DNA from: UBA9547 sp044349205
GTDB lineage: Bacteria; Bacteroidota; Bacteroidia; Cytophagales; UBA9547
Length of the DNA stretch: 12,440 nucleotides
Assembly: GCA_044349205.1 (NCBI GenBank)
Contig: JBIKRJ010000054.1
Location: forward strand, 1 to 12,440
Direction: 5' to 3'
In this document: positions 6,836 to 12,440 of the stretch, piece by piece
Numbering within the stretch: the stretch's first letter is position 1
Layout of the letters: each line of letters opens with the position of its first letter
The notes under the pieces: generated by a model
What the model was told of the DNA's origin: nothing
Databases searched by the model: none
Seen by the model: the letters and a program-made list of their open reading frames with translations, nothing else
Translations under genes and position numbers: made by a program

Positions 6836-8026
6836 CTATTTAAGTATCTCCGTTACTTGACCAGCACCTACTGTTCTGCCACCCTCACGAATAGCGAAAC
6901 GAAGACCTTTCTCCATCGCTACTTTATTAATAAGCTTCACAGTAATGGTTACGTTGTCGCCTGGCATAACCATTTCTACACCAGATGGCAATTCGATTTC
7001 ACCAGTAACGTCAGTAGTACGCATGTAGAACTGAGGGCGGTATTTGTTGAAGAATGGGGTATGACGTCCACCTTCCTCTTTTGAAAGCACATACACTTCG
7101 GCTTTGAATTCAGAGTGAGGGGTTACAGAACCTGGTTTGCAGATAACCATACCACGAGCTATTTGCTCTTTGTCGATACCACGAAGCAAAAGACCAACGT
7201 TATCGCCAGCTTCACCACGATCAAGAAGTTTGCGGAACATTTCAACTCCAGTACAAGTAGTTTTCAAACCTTCGGCACCCATTCCAATGATGTCAAGGGC
7301 ATCTCCTACGTTCACTACACCACGCTCGATACGGCCAGTAGCCACAGTACCACGACCAGTGATAGAGAATACGTCTTCAACAGGCATCAAGAAAGGAAGG
7401 TCCACAAGACGCTTAGGAATTGGGATATAAGTATCCACAGCCTCCATCAATTCGTCTATTGTTGACACCCATTTGGGATCATCATTCAAACCACCAAGGG
7501 CAGAACCACGAATAATTGGAATTTCGTCACCTGGGAATTCGTAGAAAGATAGGAGTTCACGTAGTTCCATTTCCACCAAATCAAGTAGTTCAGGATCGTC
7601 AACCAAGTCCACTTTGTTCATAAATACTACAAGCGCAGGAACACCAACCTGACGAGCCAAAAGGATGTGCTCGCGAGTTTGAGGCATAGGGCCATCGGTA
7701 GCAGCACAAACCAATATTGCACCATCCATCTGAGCAGCACCCGTTACCATGTTTTTCACATAGTCAGCGTGACCAGGACAGTCAACGTGAGCATAGTGGC
7801 GGTTTTTTGTTTGATATTCAACATGCGAAGTATTGATAGTAATACCACGCTCTCTTTCTTCAGGAGCATTGTCGATTGAAGAAAAGTCCCTAATTTGAAC
7901 ACTTGGGTCATTTTTTGCCAACACTTTCGTGATAGCAGCAGTAAGAGTAGTCTTACCGTGGTCAACGTGTCCGATAGTACCTACGTTTACGTGAGGTTTG
8001 GAACGATCAAAGGTTTCCTTAGCCAT
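6836..8026 (-). CDS. tuf: translation elongation factor Tu
   Basis: GTPase that carries aminoacyl-tRNA to the ribosomal A site. It has 396 residues, full length. G-domain motifs are GHVDHGKT (residues 19-26), the switch I end RGITI (60-64), DCPGHAD (82-88, with the catalytic His at 86) and NKVD (137-140). Domains 2 and 3 follow (TGRGTVATGRIERG, then EMVMPGDNV and the C-terminal RFAIREGGRTVGAGQVTEIL). The gene is 116 bases after tRNA-Thr. That gap has no TAnnTTTG element, so tuf is most likely read from the tRNA promoter at 8490-8519, and it stops at the strong hairpin at 6782-6828. The tRNA-Tyr/Gly/Thr-tuf order is the same as the E. coli tufB locus. Confidence 0.99.
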   Translation of the reverse strand: MAKETFDRSKPHVNVGTIGHVDHGKTTLTAAITKVLAKNDPSVQIRDFSSIDNAPEERERGITINTSHVEYQTKNRHYAHVDCPGHADYVKNMVTGAAQMDGAILVCAATDGPMPQTREHILLARQVGVPALVVFMNKVDLVDDPELLDLVEMELRELLSFYEFPGDEIPIIRGSALGGLNDDPKWVSTIDELMEAVDTYIPIPKRLVDLPFLMPVEDVFSITGRGTVATGRIERGVVNVGDALDIIGMGAEGLKTTCTGVEMFRKLLDRGEAGDNVGLLLRGIDKEQIARGMVICKPGSVTPHSEFKAEVYVLSKEEGGRHTPFFNKYRPQFYMRTTDVTGEIELPSGVEMVMPGDNVTITVKLINKVAMEKGLRFAIREGGRTVGAGQVTEILK

Positions 8027-8142
8027 ATCAGTCGAATCTAAATTTTAATAAGTAATTATAAAAGAAATAAACATTTTCACTTTTAATTAAGACACTGCAG
8101 AAATCAGTTTAAGACCGCCACAGTAAAACAACAACTATTATG
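8027..8142 (-). other. tRNA-Thr to tuf spacer, leader of tuf
   Basis: 116 bases without a gene. It is AT-rich close to tuf and has neither a TAnnTTTG promoter element nor a clear hairpin terminator, and there is no Shine-Dalgarno sequence before the tuf ATG. I see no riboswitch-like structure by eye. It would be freed as the 5' leader of tuf mRNA once tRNA-Thr is cut out. Confidence 0.5.
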
Positions 8143-8214
<72 letters not shown>

Positions 8215-8224
8215 TTTGGTTCAG

Positions 8225-8297
8225 AGCGGGAGACGAGGCTCGAACCCGCGACCTATAGCTTGGAAGGCTATCGCTCTACCAACTGAGCTACTCCCGC
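8225..8297 (-). tRNA. tRNA-Gly (anticodon TCC)
   Basis: A 73-base cloverleaf with a perfect acceptor stem (GCGGGAG/CTCCCGC), D stem GCTC/GAGC, anticodon stem ATAGC/GCTAT with loop CTTCCAA, and T arm GCGGG-TTCGAGC-CTCGT. Anticodon TCC reads GGA and GGG. The discriminator is T and no CCA is encoded. It lies 37 bases after tRNA-Tyr in the same transcript. Confidence 0.97.
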
Positions 8298-8334
8298 TTG
8301 CAGACTCCAAATCTCTCAGAATCCAATCAACTCG

Positions 8335-8418
8335 TGGGGCGAGGTGGATTCGAACCACCGAAAGCATTACACTAACAGATTTACAGTCTGTCCCATTTGG
8401 CCACTCTGGTATCACCCC
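8335..8418 (-). tRNA. tRNA-Tyr (anticodon GTA)
   Basis: An 84-base class II tRNA with a long variable arm, as expected for bacterial Tyr. The acceptor stem GGGGTGA/TCGCCCC has one G-T pair, the anticodon stem is ACAGA/TCTGT with loop CTGTAAA, and the T arm is GGTGG-TTCGAAT-CCACC. The discriminator is A and no CCA is encoded. It is the first gene of the tRNA-tuf unit, about 65 bases after the predicted transcription start. Confidence 0.97.
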
Positions 8419-8448
8419 GAACAAAGAACTATGTTTCTCATTTTCAGA

Positions 8449-8467
8449 TACTTATATATAATAAGTA
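8449..8467 (-). promoter_or_regulatory. short AT-rich hairpin in the tRNA-Tyr leader
   Basis: Perfect 7-bp inverted repeat (arms 8449-8455 and 8461-8467, TACTTAT/ATAAGTA) with a 5-base loop, between the promoter and tRNA-Tyr. It has no GC pairs beyond one per arm, so it is weak. It may be a chance structure or may help leader processing. Confidence 0.25.
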
Positions 8468-8489
8468 CACTTTTCTGAAAAAGGAAGTG

Positions 8490-8519
8490 CAAAGGTATAG
8501 CTTTTTATCAATTCCCAAA
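8490..8519 (-). promoter_or_regulatory. Bacteroidota-type promoter for tRNA-Tyr-Gly-Thr-tuf
   Basis: On the minus strand TTTG (complement of 8516-8519) is followed by 18 bases and then TACCTTTG (complement of 8490-8497), close to the Bacteroidota primary-sigma consensus. It begins only 26 bases after the stop codon of the M16-like gene, with no convincing terminator between them, so some read-through from the porUV unit into the tRNAs is possible. The start should fall near 8482-8485, giving a leader of about 65 bases. Confidence 0.78.
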
Positions 8520-8545
8520 ATAATAGCCTGCAAAAAATATAAGCT

Positions 8546-9832
8546 TTACTCTTGTAAGCCACCCACGACCACTCTGTAAAATTGGTCGGTATTCAGATAT
8601 TTGTTTGCCAACAACAAAATTGCATCTGGATTCATGTTTTGAACCTCATTTACGTATCTGTCGAAATAATCGTAATCCAAACCGTTGAAATGCAAAACCT
8701 TGAATTTGTCGATGAGCGAGAATGGAGTATTGATTGAATTCATAAATCGCCCCAACATGTAAGACTGAACTGTTTTAAGTTCGTTTTGAGGCACCAATTC
8801 GGTTTTTAATCGATTTATTTCAAAATCTATTTCTTGCAAGGTTTGTAGCGTATTTTCTATTTTGACATCGGTAGCAACTACAAAATATGAAGCATGCATC
8901 ATTGGATGAACAGAAGAGTGAATACCATACGTGTATCCTTTCTCTTCACGAATATTTCGCATGAGCCTAGAACCAAAAAAACCGCCTAATAATTCGTTCA
9001 CCACCAAAAAGCCAACAAAATCGGGATGTTTCCTTTCTACACTGTGTGAGCCATATCGAATGCTTGATTGCATGGCTCCTTCTTTTTCAACCAACACCTT
9101 GCTTGGCTTCGGATTTTGATTGGAGTATGTATCGTGTTTTGAAGCACCCGCAATACCGGTTTTTGTTCCTAGATATGTGTCCAAAAGTTTGATAGTCTTG
9201 GTCAATTGAAATTGACCTGAAACAAAAACCTCCATATTGCCAATTTGAAGACTATTATGGGCAAAATCTAAGATATCTTTTTGTACAACAGACTGTATAT
9301 CTTCTTCTTCATAATGCCTGCCATACGGATTTGCAAGTCCAAATAGCGCTTTTTTAAATTCGTTTGACGCTACAAATTGCGTTTTTTCCTTATTTACTCT
9401 AAGGCTTTGTAAAGTAATTGTCTTGATATTTTCAAGCTCCTTTTCAGGAAAAATTGAATCTGTCAAAATATCGACGATGACCGGCAAAAGATTTGACAGA
9501 TTTTTCTCCATCAAATAAAAAGTAAGGTTTACATGCTCGAAACCTTGATGAACCTCGACAAATGCTCCATAGAGCGCAATTGTGTCGGCTATCTGTTTGG
9601 ACGACATCTTACTGGTACCTTCAGTCATCATCTTGGAGGCCAAATGTGAAAGACCATTTTTGTTTTCGAACCAAGAACCTGCTTTGAACACAAATTCCAA
9701 CCTAATAATAGGCTGGCTGCCTGCACACAAAGTATGTACAGGAATGCCATTTGACAAGGTGTTTGTTTGGGCTTTTTTTAAAGAAAAAGGATGAAAAGGA
9801 GGCGAGGATGGGGCAATTTTTCTATCAAGCAT
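8546..9832 (-). CDS. M16-family zinc peptidase homologue, inactive type (no HXXEH)
   Basis: 428 residues, the size of a single M16B subunit with two homologous halves. The N-terminal half has the family pattern FKAGSWFENKNGLSHLASKMMTEGT, split here as FKAGSWFENKNG (49-60) and LSHLASKMMTEGT (61-73). Active enzymes carry HXXEH at this place; here it reads H63-L-A-S66-K67, so the catalytic Glu and second zinc His are lost. The C-terminal half keeps the R/Y segment REEKGYTYG (R295-G303), typical of the non-catalytic partner in M16B heterodimers such as the alpha subunit of mitochondrial processing peptidase. No signal peptide is evident at the N-terminus (MLDRKIAPSSPP). The ATG is 6 bases after the porV stop, so it is probably co-transcribed. 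No active M16 partner is in the window. Family is clear; catalytic inactivity and partner are inferences. Confidence 0.9.
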   Translation of the reverse strand: MLDRKIAPSSPPFHPFSLKKAQTNTLSNGIPVHTLCAGSQPIIRLEFVFKAGSWFENKNGLSHLASKMMTEGTSKMSSKQIADTIALYGAFVEVHQGFEHVNLTFYLMEKNLSNLLPVIVDILTDSIFPEKELENIKTITLQSLRVNKEKTQFVASNEFKKALFGLANPYGRHYEEEDIQSVVQKDILDFAHNSLQIGNMEVFVSGQFQLTKTIKLLDTYLGTKTGIAGASKHDTYSNQNPKPSKVLVEKEGAMQSSIRYGSHSVERKHPDFVGFLVVNELLGGFFGSRLMRNIREEKGYTYGIHSSVHPMMHASYFVVATDVKIENTLQTLQEIDFEINRLKTELVPQNELKTVQSYMLGRFMNSINTPFSLIDKFKVLHFNGLDYDYFDRYVNEVQNMNPDAILLLANKYLNTDQFYRVVVGGLQE

Positions 9833-9838
9833 ACCCCC

Positions 9839-11122
9839 TTATTCGGTAATAGATTCTGTTTCCTTGCCCCTTTGTTTTTCCAATTCCATGTATAGAGAGA
9901 ATCGAAGTGTGCCCTCCAAAGGATTGTTTTGCCTTCCTGCTACTAAATAAGAAAAATCTATTCCCGCTTTGCCTTCATAAAACTTGAGCCCAAGCCCTAC
10001 TGTGAAAAACTTACGATTGCCTTTCAACACATTTTCACGGAAGTGCCCTACACGAAGGGCAAAAATATCGGCATACAAATATTCCATTCCGTATGACATG
10101 GTTATTTCTTTCAACTCTTCTTGGATGCCACCTGGCGCATCGGTAAAAGAACCCAAAACTCCTTGAAACAATGGGCGATCGGGGTCTTTGCCTTTGTATA
10201 TCACCTTGTTGCCAGCATTGGTAGAATCGGTACCATTGCTAGCTTGGTAGTAAACAGGAGGAGTTGGAACCATCAATTTATTTGCATCGGTTGTAAAAGT
10301 CAGTTTGTTGTACAGATCAAGTTCTAGAGTGTACGCAGCTCCAATTCTTAAGTTTGTAGGAATAAAGTCATTACGATTATTGTTTGTATACGAAATCTTG
10401 GAACCAAAATTGGTAATTGCCACACCCCATGCAAACCGTGAGTTTTTAGTGCCCGACACAAATTCTTTGTTCCAATACAACCCAATGTCGCCACCAAAAC
10501 CTTTGGCAGGCTTCGATTCTGTACCACCTCCTGGGCTTGTAAAATTGCCGGCAAGATTGGAATATATGAACTTCAGCCCCACGGCTACGCTCATATTATC
10601 GCTTAAAATACGCGAGTAGCCAACAGTTCCAGCATATTCCCTAGGGTTGAATTCCAAATATTTATTGCCACTGTTGTCGGTAAAATCGATTTTACCCAAA
10701 TTAAAATACGTCATTGAAACATAGACGGCATCTTCTTTTCTAAGTTTTGTATAGCCCGACAAATAGGATATCGACATGTCGTCGACCAACTTTCTGAGCC
10801 AGGGTGTGTATGAAATCGACAACCCGTAGTCTTTCTGAGCAAATGCATATTTGGCAGGATTCCATTGGGAAGAATACACATCGGGTGTTGTGGCCACACC
10901 TGCATCGCCCATAGCCCCGGCACGAGAATCGGGCGCGATGTTCAAAAAAGGAACCGCAGTAGTAATGGGACGAGCACTTCCTTGTATGGAAGTAGGCTGA
11001 CCAGCAGAATTGGTAAGAGTACCTGTGGCTGGGTTGTATCTTGTACCTTGTGAAAATGAAAAAGTATTCACTAGAGAAAGAACTACCAAACTCAAAAGAA
11101 CATTCTTCTTGCTGAAATTCAT
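9839..11122 (-). CDS. porV: type IX secretion system outer membrane protein PorV (LptO)
   Basis: PorV is an outer-membrane beta-barrel of the FadL-like kind. In the type IX system it takes cargo leaving the SprA translocon by its C-terminal signal and carries it to PorU for cleavage and anchoring. It has 427 residues; the P. gingivalis protein is about 390. A signal peptide is clear: MNFSKK, then a hydrophobic stretch to about residue 22, with likely cleavage near FSFSQ. The family segment follows at about residues 55-90 (RPITTAVPFLNIAPDSRAG and AMGDAGVATTPDVYSSQWNP read together), and the C-terminal half is rich in alternating aromatic strands as in a barrel. It lies 29 bases after porU and 6 before the M16-like gene. 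A TATATTTG element in the porU-porV gap may give it extra expression. Confidence 0.93.
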   Translation of the reverse strand: MNFSKKNVLLSLVVLSLVNTFSFSQGTRYNPATGTLTNSAGQPTSIQGSARPITTAVPFLNIAPDSRAGAMGDAGVATTPDVYSSQWNPAKYAFAQKDYGLSISYTPWLRKLVDDMSISYLSGYTKLRKEDAVYVSMTYFNLGKIDFTDNSGNKYLEFNPREYAGTVGYSRILSDNMSVAVGLKFIYSNLAGNFTSPGGGTESKPAKGFGGDIGLYWNKEFVSGTKNSRFAWGVAITNFGSKISYTNNNRNDFIPTNLRIGAAYTLELDLYNKLTFTTDANKLMVPTPPVYYQASNGTDSTNAGNKVIYKGKDPDRPLFQGVLGSFTDAPGGIQEELKEITMSYGMEYLYADIFALRVGHFRENVLKGNRKFFTVGLGLKFYEGKAGIDFSYLVAGRQNNPLEGTLRFSLYMELEKQRGKETESITE

Positions 11123-11142
11123 TTTTAAAACATCAAAGTGGG

Positions 11143-11178
11143 CAAATATACTTAATTTAGGATAACGAGTTTTTCAAA
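11143..11178 (-). promoter_or_regulatory. possible internal promoter for porV
   Basis: The porU-porV gap contains TATATTTG on the minus strand (complement of 11143-11150), a full match to the TAnnTTTG -7 element. The nearest TTTG upstream (complement of 11175-11178) lies 24 bases away inside the end of porU, which is longer than the usual 19-21. A start near 11135-11138 would leave a leader of about 15 bases. The -7 element is seen; activity is inferred. Confidence 0.4.
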
Positions 11179-12440
11179 GGCTTCCTTTTTGACACCATCG
11201 CTTAGCGTCTTGACTGATAGTTTGTAAACATACACTCCCCTGCCTATGGCGTCTCCAAAATCGTCTTTACCATCCCAATGAAATTCGGAAATGTGGGTTT
11301 TGGCATTTGGCTCAAATGATGTAAATGTTTTCACGAGTTTTCCTGTGACCGTGAATATTTGCAACATCACTTCCAGATTGTCGCCTGCGCGATTGTGGTC
11401 GAAATGGAAAACGGTACTATTGGTAAAAGGATTGGGATAGTTGAGCACATGTTTTAACGCCAGCTTTTCACTATTTAAAACCGTAAAATTCAAAATGCCA
11501 TTCTCCTTCCCAACCCCAATTTTATTTGCATCAAACGCATTTATTTTTATTGTATTATCCCCTTCTGGTAAATTGGAAAGTCGGAATCGTATGGTGCCCG
11601 ACTGATAACTATCCCTATCGGATTTAAAGTAACTATCTAACACAATCTGGTTTTTAGAATCGCCGTTTATTGTAGCGGTTATCGAAGTGCCTATTCCCCC
11701 AACCGAACTTATGCCGTTTTCATCGTACAATTTCACTATTAAGAGTGGACTGTTGCCCGTAATGCCACCCTGAACAAAAGATTCATCGTTCAAAAAAACT
11801 TTTACTTGCGGCGGTGTATTGTCTATTACTACATTTTTTTCAGCGCTTCCAATATTGATTTTCTGAACGCCCCCTGCATCGGACAGCGTGCCATTTTCCA
11901 CATTGGCATACAAACTTATTTTTCCCAAACCTACCGTGTAGTTTATGTCTTTGGAAACAATAAATGTAAAATTGAATTCGCCGTTACGCACAGTAGCCGA
12001 TCCATCAAAAATCTTTTTTTGTTGCTTTGGATAATTTGTCATAGGCTGGTCGATGGTCTGAACAGATATGTCTTTGTCATACACAAGAATATTCACCACC
12101 CCATTGAAATCGGTTCTTTTCAAACCTGAAATTGCATCTTGAATTTCCCCTGAAAAGGTCACTTTAGACTGAGCTTTGAGTGTGTCTGTGCTGGAATTTA
12201 AACTTTGATTATTTATTTTAGTCAACACCACATTGTCTTTTGGATACGATAAAAGCATGGATGGATCGCCTAGCAAAGCAAAATTTCGATTGTAAATGTC
12301 GTATATGCTATTGTTTTTACATATTCTTTGTATTTCTCCCAAGCGCTGATGCTCGTTGTTTACTTTCAGAAGCACATTGTCGTTGAATGAAGCATTGATA
12401 AGCTCGTTGCCATATTGATATACAGGGCGCGTAGTAGTTA
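11152..12440 (-). CDS. porU: type IX secretion system sortase PorU, C-terminal part (5' end cut by window edge)
   Basis: PorU is the cell-surface C25-family (gingipain-like) cysteine protease that removes the C-terminal signal of type IX cargo and joins the cargo to lipopolysaccharide. The open frame enters from the right edge; the last 428 residues are present. The catalytic Cys and His lie outside the window. At the start is TTTRPVY, then NFALLGDPSMLLSYP (about residue 52 of the fragment), the usual end of the C25 caspase-like fold. Beta-sandwich sequence follows, and the last 100 residues form a type IX C-terminal domain beginning LNYPNPF and ending in GRGVYVYKLSVKT...EKLVILN. A GTG at 12373-12375 is an internal codon, not the start. 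The C25 end, the NYPNPF-type domain and the porV neighbour together support PorU over an ordinary C25 cargo protease. Confidence 0.9.
   Translation of the reverse strand, partial: TTTRPVYQYGNELINASFNDNVLLKVNNEHQRLGEIQRICKNNSIYDIYNRNFALLGDPSMLLSYPKDNVVLTKINNQSLNSSTDTLKAQSKVTFSGEIQDAISGLKRTDFNGVVNILVYDKDISVQTIDQPMTNYPKQQKKIFDGSATVRNGEFNFTFIVSKDINYTVGLGKISLYANVENGTLSDAGGVQKINIGSAEKNVVIDNTPPQVKVFLNDESFVQGGITGNSPLLIVKLYDENGISSVGGIGTSITATINGDSKNQIVLDSYFKSDRDSYQSGTIRFRLSNLPEGDNTIKINAFDANKIGVGKENGILNFTVLNSEKLALKHVLNYPNPFTNSTVFHFDHNRAGDNLEVMLQIFTVTGKLVKTFTSFEPNAKTHISEFHWDGKDDFGDAIGRGVYVYKLSVKTLSDGVKKEAFEKLVILN

Noticed and set aside
6716..7465. Plus-strand open frames opposite tuf and tRNA-Trp (6716-7084, 7115-7465)
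   Set aside because: Antisense shadows of tuf codon bias; no start context, promoter or recognisable domain.
7756..7965. Minus-strand 69-codon frame inside tuf
   Set aside because: Out-of-frame shadow of the intact EF-Tu G domain.
8216..8461. Open frames on both strands over the tRNA cluster (plus 8216-8461, minus 8221-8424)
   Set aside because: They are translations of tRNA-Gly and tRNA-Tyr; peptides such as SSSVGRAIAFQAIGRGFEPR are a well-known artefact of tRNA genes.
12373..12375. GTG as a possible start of the rightmost gene
   Set aside because: The frame continues without a stop to the window edge and encodes the C25-typical TTTRPVY just upstream, so this is an internal Val codon of porU.

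Overview
The window is a stretch of Bacteroidota chromosome, most likely from the Cytophagales or a related group. Every supported gene lies on the minus strand, so transcription runs from high to low coordinates. Three things point to this phylum: PorU and PorV of the type IX secretion system, two promoters of the Bacteroidota primary-sigma type (TTTG, then 18 or 19 bases, then TAnnTTTG), and gene starts without clear Shine-Dalgarno sequences. The DNA is moderately AT-rich throughout, with no insertion sequence, integrase, CRISPR array or other sign of recent transfer.

Right part (8546-12440), in order of transcription: the 3' part of porU (C25-type sortase of the type IX system, cut by the right edge), porV (outer-membrane shuttle protein) and an M16-family peptidase homologue that has lost its zinc-binding motif. 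Gaps are 29 and 6 bases, so the three are probably one operon, with a possible extra promoter before porV. PorV and PorU act together: PorV brings secreted cargo carrying a C-terminal signal to PorU, which cleaves the signal and anchors the cargo. The M16 homologue has no known place in that system.

Middle part (6658-8519): a stable-RNA promoter drives tRNA-Tyr, tRNA-Gly, tRNA-Thr and then tuf (EF-Tu). This unit ends at a perfect 21-bp hairpin terminator. The T-rich 3' arm of that terminator contains the -33 element of the next promoter, which starts the tRNA-Trp, secE, nusG, rplK, rplA, rplJ, rplL, rpoB unit.

Left part (1-6631): the classic secE-nusG-rplKAJL-rpoB cluster. It is very compact (gaps of 1 to 40 bases) until the 103-base rplL-rpoB gap, which holds two perfect hairpins that probably adjust the ratio of ribosomal protein to RNA polymerase expression. 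rpoB runs off the left edge with roughly its last 70 residues missing; rpoC would be expected next. No stretch without a gene exceeds 130 bases.

This is mostly a conserved housekeeping region. The observations most worth a check are regulatory (fused terminator and promoter, matched tRNA promoters, rplL-rpoB hairpins), plus the inactive-type M16 protein tied to porV. I did not find an evident new system.
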